Positions 51,101 to 60,020 of a stretch of DNA of 64,000 nucleotides are shown piece after piece. Location of the stretch: the NCBI GenBank assembly GCA_900074745.1, contig LT598463.1:503926-567925 (forward strand). The letters are read 5' to 3'. The notes under the pieces are model-generated. The model saw nothing but the letters and a program-made list of their open reading frames with translations. It was not told where the DNA came from and did no database searches. The position numbers and the translations under genes were made by a program. Each line of letters opens with the position of its first letter. The first letter of the stretch is position 1. Origin of the DNA: Lachancea mirantina (taxonomy: Eukaryota > Ascomycota > Saccharomycetes > Saccharomycetales > Saccharomycetaceae).

Positions 51101-51371
51101 CGTGTAGGTCAAAGCACCGAAATACTGAACTTCAGGACCGTCCTGGTCGCGATCAAGTAAAACATGTGCCAATTGTAAACCGTCAGCCGATTTCTGGATG
51201 CCTTGTAACTGCTTTTGGATCTCATTGATATTCGAAGGAGGACTCGGCGAATACAGAAGCTTGATGAGCTATGTAAAAGTGGCTAAAGTTAGTTGATTTG
51301 AACGCGAAAAAGTTCAATTAAATGCTGGTGAAACGGTTGCATACGCTGACGATCTCATTGACGTCCAACAT
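48137..51371 (-). CDS. KAP122: Importin-beta karyopherin Kap122 (Pdr6); spliced
   Basis: Kap122 imports TFIIA (Toa1-Toa2) and ribonucleotide reductase parts into the nucleus. Exon 1 is 51371-51345 (MLDVNEIVS), the intron 51344-51269 and exon 2 51268-48137; the spliced product is 1052 residues. The intron has GTATGC at the 5' end, AACTAAC as branch (51294-51288) and ACATAG at the 3' end. Joined, MLDVNEIVSLIKLLYSPSPP aligns with S. cerevisiae MASIHEVVALIEELYSPHPK. Strong later blocks: VLLQMTNFSLVPVLQEFFSV, RMVDFWLDLCDGYNNL, LFHTQRSDLNYYADVLRVLV and the C terminus LFVTRGSRAAANAILEWWL. The product is an all-helical HEAT-repeat protein. Confidence 0.93.
51269..51344 (-). other. KAP122 intron, 76 nt, phase 0
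   Basis: 5' site GTATGC (a non-consensus but used variant of GTATGT), branch AACTAAC, 3' site ACATAG. It is preceded by a coding exon of only nine codons. Confidence 0.83.
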
Positions 51372-51653
51372 CGCGTCTAAATGTATCGATCCGTCCTCGG
51401 TGTCAGTTTATCTTGAGTTTTATATTTTCATCAATGATCAATCAATATAATGAAAAATTGTTCAAGATCCCATAGGCTTGATTTATACAAATACTAGATA
51501 CTAAAGTCAAAATCTAAAAATTATTTGGCCTGTGGGACTGCGAAGGTGCAATGGTAGATTGCGTGCAAGCTTTGGGTGAAAATGCAGGGGGAAAACGGTG
51601 TTCATAGGCCAATTAAAGCCCATCATAGCCCATCATTCAGTGTTTGGTAGAAG

Positions 51654-53237
51654 TTAAACTATGATCAAAGATTTAGCCGTTGCTCGAATACCAATCATGC
51701 GGATAACGTTGCAAATAACACGCTTGGTACGCTTAGACTCCGCGTCGAAATTGTATACCAGCCGTATACGGCCCGAACGAGTGTTGTAAAGCATAAGTTT
51801 ATTATTGAGACGATTCATCTCACCAGAAGAAATCATATGGTAAATCTGCCACAGCGGTAGCAGACCAGGGACAACGTTTGGTAAATGGTAGATCGGGTTC
51901 AAGTAGCCAGGCGCATCACCGTCGTCTTCTTCTTCGTAAATTTCTTCTGCGAGAGCAGTAGAACCGAACGCAGGTTCGAGTTTTGGTTTGTAAATGTCAT
52001 TGGACAAAGAAGGCGAGTACTCAATCCCCAGCTCTGAGAGTTTTTCTGCGGCCTTGTTTGCAGACTCTATGGACCCACCGTGTTCGCCGTAGATCATTTC
52101 GACAATGTTTATTGTAGGACGTGAAAGGTCAAACTTGGGTCTTTCGTCTATTGGAAGTTCACTTTGCGCGTGTTCTGCGGGGTCATCGTCCTCATCGTAG
52201 TATTCGTCGTCATCAAAATCGTCTTCTTTGTTTGCAAGCACGAAAAACTTTCCCCTCTGCATCAAGGGCGCCGCGACTTCCATAGGAACGTATTGATTGC
52301 TGCAAACGTCCAGAATTTCGCCTCCAAATTTGCATTTGTATTTCATCTTGGGACAATCGTCTATGTAGTAACCGAGATAGTAATATTCACGGTTTATCTT
52401 TGAAAGCACACTCAATTCGCGCAGCGCACTGAGTTTACCCAGCGACCAATTGGCGAAGTCGGGGTCCCAAATGAAATAAACGGACGAAATACCACTTGGC
52501 AAAAAATCGGTCACGGCCAGCGCAATCAATTTACCTTCATAAAAATAGCACTCGTGAGCCGGCCCAACACGCTTCAGTCGATCACTTGGCGTAAGTTTCC
52601 GCCAATTGTTCAATTGTGCCCATTCTTCGTCTGTGCCCATAACGACATCTTCTGGGAATGGAGATTCACAAAGAAACCGTTTAAAGGATTGGACGCTGCT
52701 ACCGAAATCCTGGTGAATTTGTTCTTGGTATTTCACAAAAAGTTGGTATTTCTCTGCACTGTACACTGGAGGCTCGAATCGGGTCTTGAACGAGTCATTA
52801 TCAAGTTCGGCCTTACAAATATCGTCGATGAACCCATTGGAACGCGGTTTGTTGGCCGCCTGTATTCGTTTACGAAACCGCGACACACAACTCTTAAGTT
52901 CTTTTGACATTTTGCACTGTTCTGGACGGGTCCGGATCGTGTAAAGTCGGCAGCAATTGCGTAACATATCAGCTTTGTACAGAAAATTCCCCGATCTTCG
53001 AAACCCAGCGTTGCACAGATCATCGTAAATCTCTACGGGCATATGCTCCACCTGCAAACCGAGTGTACAATTGTTGAATTGTAATGTGGATGCGTCGTTT
53101 TCGTGCAATTTCGACCACGATTCCGTGGCGAAAAATTCGTCATCTTGATCTTTCTGACCTCTACAATACCCACATTTCTGCTTGTCTTCGCTGAAATAGA
53201 GCGGTTTCGAGATGACCAATCGGTCACTAAGTTCCAT
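51654..53237 (-). CDS. ATE1: Arginyl-tRNA--protein transferase Ate1
   Basis: Ate1 attaches Arg to N-terminal Asp/Glu, making N-degrons. The 527-residue protein (S. cerevisiae 503) has N-terminal cysteines Cys22 and Cys25 (KCGYCRGQ) and Cys95-Cys96 (RNCCRLY), the set implicated in Fe-S or heme binding and activity. The C-terminal GNAT-like domain has DFLPSGISSVYFIWDPDF, YYLGYYIDDCPKMKYKCKFG and YYDEDD acidic linker. Divergent from JAC1. Confidence 0.95.
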   Translation of the reverse strand: MELSDRLVISKPLYFSEDKQKCGYCRGQKDQDDEFFATESWSKLHENDASTLQFNNCTLGLQVEHMPVEIYDDLCNAGFRRSGNFLYKADMLRNCCRLYTIRTRPEQCKMSKELKSCVSRFRKRIQAANKPRSNGFIDDICKAELDNDSFKTRFEPPVYSAEKYQLFVKYQEQIHQDFGSSVQSFKRFLCESPFPEDVVMGTDEEWAQLNNWRKLTPSDRLKRVGPAHECYFYEGKLIALAVTDFLPSGISSVYFIWDPDFANWSLGKLSALRELSVLSKINREYYYLGYYIDDCPKMKYKCKFGGEILDVCSNQYVPMEVAAPLMQRGKFFVLANKEDDFDDDEYYDEDDDPAEHAQSELPIDERPKFDLSRPTINIVEMIYGEHGGSIESANKAAEKLSELGIEYSPSLSNDIYKPKLEPAFGSTALAEEIYEEEDDGDAPGYLNPIYHLPNVVPGLLPLWQIYHMISSGEMNRLNNKLMLYNTRSGRIRLVYNFDAESKRTKRVICNVIRMIGIRATAKSLIIV

Positions 53238-53687
53238 TACTAGGGGTCTTTCGTAGCAATGGCCCCTTCAATCGTTTCAACCAGCTTTCGGACGCTTTTC
53301 ACTGTATATAACTGGTGTACGCTTTTTAGCCGTGTGATGAGCCTATTCTGTATGACTGCTGGTCAGTCTCACAGGATTCTAACGTAAAACTTCGTTAACA
53401 CTTTCTCAAGTCTTTTCTCGATCGTTATTGAAGATTTTTTAACCGCCCGTTCACTCTCTTGCCGTGTTCAACACTAAGCTCCTTTCAAGCTCTACTTCAA
53501 CTCCTTTTAGTGACGATTTCCACCGTAATCGATGGACTTTTAGTTGGCTTTCAGCGTATTATTCAGTATCGTTGAAGGTCGTCAAATTCATCTGATTCCA
53601 TTAAGTTCGTCAAGTGTGATGACTATATTCAAAAGTGCTATTCGAGATATCAAAAACACCTTGCAAGGCGCTCGCAGGCATAAAGAC
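53238..53687. promoter_or_regulatory. Divergent promoter of ATE1 and JAC1
   Basis: 450 bp. The JAC1 frame is open back to 53544 but the extra residues are not conserved. No specific site was recognised. Confidence 0.55.
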
Positions 53688-54254
53688 ATGCTAAGAACAG
53701 GTTTCAAACGGTTCCAATCGACATGGAACGCTTTCAAGCTGTTTCCCAGGACGTTTCCAGACGGACAAGCGCATTGGGATGTTGATTTGAAAAAACTCCG
53801 CAAAGAATTCCGTGACTTACAAGCCATGGAACATCCAGATACAAATGGCGATAAGAATGGCGAGAAAAGTGCAGAGAATAGTGCTATGCTAAACAAAGCG
53901 TACCAGACGTTACGGCAACCGTTATTGCGAGCTCAGTTCCTGTTGAAATTGCGAGACGGTGTAGACGTAACGGATGAGAAAATGGCGCAGAAGGTGGCAC
54001 AACAGGAACCCACGTTATTGATGCGAGTATTGGATGTACATGAGCAGTTGGAAGAAGCATGTGAGGAACGGCAAGTGCGGGAACTGGCGCGTGAGAATCG
54101 GTCACGGATGTCCGACGTTGAGACGCAATTGTCCGAGGCATTTGCTAAGCGAGACGTTGAGAGAGCCAAACAATTAACAGTGGAATTGAAATATTGGACA
54201 ACTTTGGATCAGGCAGTCAGGGAGTGGGAACCTGAACAACCCGGGAAAGCTTAA
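53688..54254 (+). CDS. JAC1: Mitochondrial J-protein Jac1 (HscB type)
   Basis: Jac1 delivers the Fe-S scaffold Isu1 to Hsp70 Ssq1. The start at 53688 gives MLRTGFKRFQSTWNAFKLFP, matching S. cerevisiae MLKYLVQRRFTSTFYELFPK, and a basic mitochondrial presequence; 188 residues against 184. Upstream ATGs (53544, 53619) would add unconserved residues. The J domain has HPD at 49-51 (MEHPDTN) and the C-terminal HscB helical domain has LLMRVLDVHEQLEEA and LTVELKYWTTLDQAV. Confidence 0.94.
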   Translation: MLRTGFKRFQSTWNAFKLFPRTFPDGQAHWDVDLKKLRKEFRDLQAMEHPDTNGDKNGEKSAENSAMLNKAYQTLRQPLLRAQFLLKLRDGVDVTDEKMAQKVAQQEPTLLMRVLDVHEQLEEACEERQVRELARENRSRMSDVETQLSEAFAKRDVERAKQLTVELKYWTTLDQAVREWEPEQPGKA

Positions 54255-54615
54255 TGGGCGGTTAAAGTTTGGGACTAGCGTCCCAATCTAGACAGAAAGA
54301 CGTTTCTTAGAGACGTTTGCAAGCATCAACATGGCCTGGTGCCCGATGTTTGTCAACCGATGTCACTTACAAGAGAATCCTGTGGTACGTCACGACAATT
54401 GCTCGTGTTTGTAAAAGACAATGGCCGAGTAGGCACTGTTTCTTGGACATCGAGTCATTAGATACTGTAGTTTTGCACTACGCTGACCTTTGAGAAAAAC
54501 AAGAGCTATTCCAGAAGCATCCCAGCTGAGACACTTTCGAAAGTTCTAAAAGAAAGATTCTTCCCTTTCTTTCAACTACCTATCACTTACGTAAATACTC
54601 TATAGACTCACTTCA
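54255..54615. other. Convergent spacer between JAC1 and CKB1
   Basis: 360 bp, 3' flanks of two convergent genes. Nothing else was recognised. Confidence 0.6.
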
Positions 54616-55377
54616 TCAGGCACCCCGCTGCAAAGGAGGGATATGAAACTCACATTGTTGCCATTCACGTTGATCTTCCTCAGAGATAGGATACTGCCGT
54701 AGCCAGCGCATACGTGCACCGGACGCAGCTTCGTCGTTCACACGGAACCCAAACACGCGCAATTGATACGTATCTTTAGCCTTGCGGTCCACATACTCTT
54801 CTAATTCTTTGAAATGCTTCAAAAACACGCCTGGGAACGACGTACCCCAGTAAGCACCTTCTAGCGACAAATGCCGGGACGATTGCGGCAAGTACAAATC
54901 ATGACAGCTCGGACAATACAGTCTTACGGAATTTTTCCCCACCGAATCGCTCACACCACAGGGCAACATTTGCATCCCGCCGCAATAGTACCGCGGACAC
55001 GTACCAAATTCCTTGTGATCGAATTTCTCTGCCATCGCTTGTAAACCGGGCTTTGTTAAAATGAATCGCGCGTGTACGAGTCCATACAACTGTTCTGCAG
55101 CGTGTTCCACGATACTGCGACTCACTGGTTGCTCTTTTTCAGCTTCTTCTTCTTCACTCATTGCCTCTAAGTCCAACACTAAGTCCAAAGCCTTGCGGTA
55201 GTGCGCTACTTCCTGCGCAAGCCCCGTCATATTGAAATCGTCTTCTATGAAATCGGTCGGCACTTGACAGAAGTATTCGTGACCAAATCGCGCGCAAAAG
55301 GACGGAATCCATTCGTCATACGTCCCACTTTCGTCGCTACTACGACTCCGTGAATTGTCACCGATATATTCACCCAT
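54616..55377 (-). CDS. CKB1: Casein kinase 2 regulatory subunit beta (Ckb1)
   Basis: Ckb1 is a regulatory subunit of the CK2 holoenzyme (with Ckb2, Cka1, Cka2). The 253-residue protein (S. cerevisiae 278) has an acidic loop (EAMSEEEEAEKEQ, 71-83) and the dimerising zinc finger with Cys127, Cys132, Cys155 and Cys158 (CPRYYCGGMQMLPCG, YCPSCHDLYLPQSS). It has GTSFPGVFLKHFKELEEYVD in common with all CK2-beta proteins. The N-terminal SRSSDESGTYDEWIPSFC is the Ser-rich start with the CK2 autophosphorylation-like acidic context. Divergent from GET1. Confidence 0.96.
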   Translation of the reverse strand: MGEYIGDNSRSRSSDESGTYDEWIPSFCARFGHEYFCQVPTDFIEDDFNMTGLAQEVAHYRKALDLVLDLEAMSEEEEAEKEQPVSRSIVEHAAEQLYGLVHARFILTKPGLQAMAEKFDHKEFGTCPRYYCGGMQMLPCGVSDSVGKNSVRLYCPSCHDLYLPQSSRHLSLEGAYWGTSFPGVFLKHFKELEEYVDRKAKDTYQLRVFGFRVNDEAASGARMRWLRQYPISEEDQREWQQCEFHIPPLQRGA

Positions 55378-55651
55378 GGCGGTGTTTTTAGTGTGTTTCG
55401 CTGTGATTCACTGTACTTCACAGTGTTCCTCTGTTTTAGTCTGGTTTAATCCGTGCCAGAGATGACTTCTCGATGAGTTCAATCTATGTAGTCACGTGCC
55501 TTTTCTTCGTACAATCGGACTTTATGTGTCACATTCAACGGTAATATCTCCGTACGATGTGACTTGAGTCATGTCACGTTACCAGGTTTAATTGATCAGT
55601 CTTGAAAAATTCAGAAACCTGAGCATCGCCGAATATCATCGTAAACCAGAC

Positions 55652-56296
55652 ATGCCAGCGTTTGTAGCCACTGTAGTGGTCGTTTTCGTGCTGAAATTAG
55701 TGCAATGGCTAAGTGGGTACCGTGATAATGTGGTAGATGCCCTTTGGGGCGGTTTCGCTGCTTCAAAATTGAAGGAATTGGGGCATGAAAGACAGAAACT
55801 ATATCTTGAACAACAGTCTGTGAGTGCCAAAGATGAGTACGCGAGGTGGACGAAGCTGAATCGGCGCGTAGGCCAGCTAGATGCGCGATTGAGTGAGATG
55901 CAGACCCAATTGGCTGCACAACGTAAACGTGCGCATGCCCAGTTGTCCAAATTACATACGGTATTTTTGACCGTACCTGTACTCGTGGCCAAGTTTTGGA
56001 AAGGGAAAGTCCCAGTGGTTTCTATTCCGGCAGGAATGTTCCCGCGTGTTTTGGAACCGGTTTTGGGACAAGGCTGGGCCGCTGCAGCGTTGATGCCTGC
56101 GAAATATGTCGTAACAACCGTTCTGGGAACTGGGCCCACAGTAGCTGGGCCAGTCGTTGCCCCAGGCGCAGCAGCTGATACGGTGAACGCAGCGACTAGC
56201 GCAACGGCACCCATTTGCTTGGCCATCTGGATGTGGGCTCTGACACGCGTGGTGGATACGGCAGAAGATGTAGTGCGGGACCTATGCAATATTTGA
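55652..56296 (+). CDS. GET1: GET complex receptor subunit Get1
   Basis: Get1 with Get2 is the ER receptor that takes tail-anchored proteins from Get3. The ATG at 55652 gives MPAFVATVVVVFVLKLVQW, a membrane helix at the very N terminus as in the family; an ATG at 55592 in the same frame adds 20 unconserved residues. Then a cytosolic coiled coil (about 35-100) with SAKDEYARWTKLNRRVGQLD, matching the family [20 protein letters not shown], a second membrane segment (LTVPVLVAKFW) and a third (PICLAIWMWALTRVVD). Length is 214 against 235 residues. Convergent with ALK1. Confidence 0.9.
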   Translation: MPAFVATVVVVFVLKLVQWLSGYRDNVVDALWGGFAASKLKELGHERQKLYLEQQSVSAKDEYARWTKLNRRVGQLDARLSEMQTQLAAQRKRAHAQLSKLHTVFLTVPVLVAKFWKGKVPVVSIPAGMFPRVLEPVLGQGWAAAALMPAKYVVTTVLGTGPTVAGPVVAPGAAADTVNAATSATAPICLAIWMWALTRVVDTAEDVVRDLCNI

Positions 56297-56365
56297 GTAT
56301 ATACGTAAAACAACGTGAAGACGACGTTGGGTATGAAAAACAAGAACAAGTAAATTTAAAAGGGT

Positions 56366-58234
56366 TCATGGGCGCAACCGAAGCAAATCGCCTGCAGTGG
56401 CAATATCGTCGGTACGTCGGAACAAAGTGTGTCTGCGTCGACGCGGGTCCAGCAACGAAACGAGTCTTGTGAGCTGTGCGTGACTGACATGATCGTCCGC
56501 ATTGGTAACGCGAGAACGCGTACGATCGAGCAATTGGGTACCCAAGTAATGTAACCACAATAAATTCGTTCTAGGTGCGAACTTGAGCCACGAGTCCGAG
56601 CACCAGGCGCGCATCGCGGCGTAAACTTCGTAACGACGATCGCCACGACCTTGGAAAAACGAAGGATGGTCCAGCCGTGTGTAGTAAACGACCGCGCCGC
56701 TGGCAGCGCGTGCAAGCTTATAATCGCAGAGCGTAACGTTACCATTGGGATCGACGAGTACATGCTCGAGTTGTAAGTCTCGATGCTCAAATTGGAACTT
56801 GGATTCGCCCGCATACAGGATCACAACGCATTGCCACCAGATACTGAGAGCCTCGGAGCAGGATTCGACGCAAAGTTGTGATAAAGGAGTACCGCCGTGA
56901 CGCAATTCGCATACCAACGTGGGTTCGTCGTGGATCAAAGTGAGATGGCACGCAAGCAACTGCGTAAACCCGGGCGTGCCCGTGAACAAGCGCAATAATT
57001 GCAATTCCTTGAGGCGGATATGTTTACTGTGCGTGAAATCGTCCTGTCCCAATGGAAGAACTTTGAAAACGGAATCGGAGCCCTTGAACACATGTGTAGA
57101 GACCCGTTTGAGGGACCCCCAATTGGGCACTGCGGATTCAATGGGTACCGCTTTTGGCTGTTGACATATTTCGAGCAGTTGTGACAATTGGAACTGATCG
57201 TACTCTTCCGTGATAACGGTCGAGTTCAGCGACAACAACGACGATGAATTGCGCAATTTGTTTCGCAGTTTATCGCGAGAGGCTTGGTCGGGCATGGGCA
57301 GTGAGATGGAGTCACTCGTGCACGAATTGCGGTGAGAACTCAGCCGTTTGAGCGAAGTGAGTGAGGAATGGGAAGATTTGTGTTTGAGGGACGAATGAGA
57401 TCTGCGGGTATTGAGAGTGTAAGCATGTGCAGTCGGGTCGGTGGTGGCATCCGGCAAGTCAGGCGAGATTGAGTCTGCGTAAAAATCGTCGCCGGTTTTT
57501 TTTTTCCAAAACTTCCATTTGGAAGAGGTAGAGGACTGACTACTTGCGGAAAACACGCTCACGTTATCGAGCGACGGGGATGCGTTCATGTAGGAATTGC
57601 GTTGGTTGGTGCGGTTTGCGCGATTGACACGGTTGTAAATGTTGGCATCGAGTTGTTGTAAGGGTGAAGTGGGCTTTGCAGGGGTGGCAGTTTTCGTAGA
57701 CTTGTTCGGTTTGGCCGTTGTTGCCGGTGAAGCCGCCGGCGCGCGGTTCTCCTTGGTGTCGTCCTGAAGCCCGATTTTGCCCAGCATGTTGCGCAGGGAC
57801 GCGCCCGTTGAGGACCGTTTGAGGGCCGGTGAGGGAGATCCCACGGAGCGACGCTTGTGGGAAGTGGCGGAGGACGCGACGGACCCCGTCGGAGTGGTAG
57901 CGAGAGCCGCTTGTGCGGCATGCACGGCCTGCCCGCGGCTGCGTTCGTCGCTGGCAAAGGACATCGTAGACCACCGTTTCTTGGAGCTGTTTGAGATTAG
58001 AGACCACCGCTTGGTAGCACCAGCAGCTGCAGCAGCGGAACCGCTGCCGCGGGTGCTGGTGTGGGAAGGAGTACGCAGCTGATTGGCGCCGCCGGACGAC
58101 CTGCGTGACGCGGCACGGGTGGCCGTAGACTCGCACTCGGAGTCATAGTCGTCGTCATTGTCCGGGACTTCGAGCGCAATGAATTTGGACTCGGTGCCGC
58201 AGGCGTATTCGTCGCCCCAGGGCTCGTTTTGCAT
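56366..58234 (-). CDS. ALK1: Haspin-family kinase Alk1
   Basis: Alk1/Alk2 are yeast haspin relatives that act in mitosis. The 622-residue protein has a Ser/Thr-rich, low-complexity N-terminal part (about 1-310) with short basic-serine motifs, and a C-terminal haspin-type kinase domain (about 340-600): VPIESAVPNWGSLKRVSTHV, GSDSVFKVLPLG, EHRDLQLEHVLVD as catalytic loop and LCDYKLARA for the DFG position. The catalytic loop keeps HRD but has LQLEH instead of haspin LHWGN. A KEN box (161-163, DTKENRAP) is a potential APC/C-Cdh1 degron, in line with cell-cycle-regulated Alk1. Pre-duplication yeasts have one gene for ALK1/ALK2; the S. cerevisiae copies flank GET1 and HIR1, and both neighbours are here. 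Confidence 0.9.
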   Translation of the reverse strand: MQNEPWGDEYACGTESKFIALEVPDNDDDYDSECESTATRAASRRSSGGANQLRTPSHTSTRGSGSAAAAAGATKRWSLISNSSKKRWSTMSFASDERSRGQAVHAAQAALATTPTGSVASSATSHKRRSVGSPSPALKRSSTGASLRNMLGKIGLQDDTKENRAPAASPATTAKPNKSTKTATPAKPTSPLQQLDANIYNRVNRANRTNQRNSYMNASPSLDNVSVFSASSQSSTSSKWKFWKKKTGDDFYADSISPDLPDATTDPTAHAYTLNTRRSHSSLKHKSSHSSLTSLKRLSSHRNSCTSDSISLPMPDQASRDKLRNKLRNSSSLLSLNSTVITEEYDQFQLSQLLEICQQPKAVPIESAVPNWGSLKRVSTHVFKGSDSVFKVLPLGQDDFTHSKHIRLKELQLLRLFTGTPGFTQLLACHLTLIHDEPTLVCELRHGGTPLSQLCVESCSEALSIWWQCVVILYAGESKFQFEHRDLQLEHVLVDPNGNVTLCDYKLARAASGAVVYYTRLDHPSFFQGRGDRRYEVYAAMRAWCSDSWLKFAPRTNLLWLHYLGTQLLDRTRSRVTNADDHVSHAQLTRLVSLLDPRRRRHTLFRRTDDIATAGDLLRLRP

Positions 58235-59103
58235 GGCTGAGAGAACTGCACCGTGTGAGTTGGTACCAGAAGTGAGGAGAAGGAGTATCAGCTAGTATTG
58301 ATTGTTTACATTTGGGAAAGGGAAAGGATGCGCGTCCGTAACATGTGATATCATGTCTCCGTACAATATGACTTTCCTCTTGAGGGGTTACCCTCATTTT
58401 TCTGTTTAGGCTTTTCATACGAATACTCAAACTTACTCACGAAACATCGACGCATCATTCGGCAATCGACGCCTGCCGTCAGAGGGATCTGGTGATCCTG
58501 TACCGTGGCCTTTGAAGAGATAAACGTGTAGATGTTGAACGGCGATGTTTGGTGGTACGGTTTTAACGTGAAAATATCGAAAGCTGAATTTGTGAATTTG
58601 CGAGTTTGTTTCTTCGGACTATGAAACACCGAGCTGTGACATGTCAAGAGCACTTGGGTAGATCTAGGCGTGAGTGACTACGGTTAACAATGTAGCATAT
58701 GGGAAACAATGCAATGTATGATGTTTTCTACACGTGATGGAACAATGTGACAAGTCTACGTATGCGGTGACCTCTTTCAGCTGTAGCGCTTTTCGCCTTG
58801 CCAGTGTTCTTGTATCCTACAGGATAGTATGTAGCCCACTCCGCCAAATCGGTTTTTGAACGTTGTTCTTGTCTGAGTTCTTGTCGTCGAATTCGGGCTA
58901 TGTTGCGTACTGTCATGAGAAGCATAAATGGTGATGGGAAATTCAAGTTTAATTTTTTGACTTAAGTTCGAATCAAAGGATATCGATGAGAGACATCGTT
59001 ACGGTAATATAAACAGGCCACCAGTAATGATGGGTGGCAAAGACGAAGGCTCCACCGTTCATGATATCGAAAGTACAAATGGGGGCTGAAGAGCATCGAA
59101 AAG
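58235..59103. other. Spacer between ALK1 and the LTR nest
   Basis: 870 bp. The first part is the ALK1 promoter. A minus-strand ATG frame at 58728-58925 (65 codons, basic, RIRRQELRQEQRSKTDLAEW) has gene-like composition but no family I know; it is not called as a gene. Confidence 0.4.
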
Positions 59104-59534
59104 TGTTGGAAGGAGATAGCGAAATAGCATATCGTCAAGTTGCAGTATCACGTGATCGCGGTGACAGATTAAAATTAGATGGGGTGAGCGGACGGCTCAT
59201 GATCAAGAGGAAGTCATAGGAGCCGAATGATTCTAGTGATGGTCATGATGTCGTCACACTCCGTCACCACTGTAAGAGTGACCTAATAGGAGACGTAATG
59301 ATGACTACCCGTCAATATTAGAGAAAAAAACGGATTCCGAAATTGGAACAGTGTTATAAATATTGTATAAAAAGAGCTGATATGACCAGGATTATAGTGG
59401 TCATGGTCGTAAGATAGCCACGGAGAGATATAAGTACTCAATTCCTTATCAGCTTTATTATTTAAGATCGACTATGAACGAATTGAATGAACAGTTCAGA
59501 AATCTATCAACCACCGACAACGATAAACCTCAAT
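59104..59534 (+). mobile_element. Solo LTR of a Ty1/copia family
   Basis: It starts TGTTGGAAGGAG and ends AACCTCAATA, 431 bp. It carries the family features: early CACGTGATCGC-TGACAG block, TATA-like GATATAAGTACTC and an AT-rich tail. It resembles the solo LTR at 63463 in opposite orientation. No target-site duplication was seen. Confidence 0.85.
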
Positions 59535-59628
59535 AATAAATACTCAACTCCTTATCAGCCTTATTATATAGATCAACGTTCAAGAAACTGTCGACCGCCA
59601 ACGATAGCAACCCTCAATAATCAGTGTA
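59535..59628 (+). mobile_element. Partial LTR of the same family
   Basis: A copy of the LTR 3' region only (ATAAATACTCAACTCCTTAT onward), directly after the previous LTR and in the same orientation, fitting an LTR-LTR recombination or nested-insertion remnant. Confidence 0.7.
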
Positions 59629-60020
59629 TGTTGGAAGAAGATAGCGAGAGGGAAATCGTTCAATTGCAGTCTCACGTGACCTAGATGACAGAATAAAGTC
59701 AGAGAAAAGGACAGACTGTTCGCGTTCCGTAAAAGAACAAGAAGCTAAAACAGGTCCATTAACAGTGCTAGAATCTTCAGAACATTGTAATCAGATCAAA
59801 TGTGGTATAATGAATGACGTATGATGAGAATTCACCGTCTAGCATAAAGAAAATAACAGATTCTAAAGTTACAGCTGTGTTACGACCTTTTGACCTGTCA
59901 TACCGTGGCCATATCTTCAAGATAACCATGGAGAGATATAAATACTTAACCCCTTATCTGCCTTATTATTAAGATCGAGTTCAAGAACCTATCGACTACT
60001 GACAACGGTAAACCTGAACA
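59629..60020 (+). mobile_element. LTR of the same family
   Basis: 392 bp from TGTTGGAAGAAG to AACCTGAACA, plus orientation. More diverged from the 59104 copy than that one is from the 63463 copy, so probably older. Confidence 0.8.
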
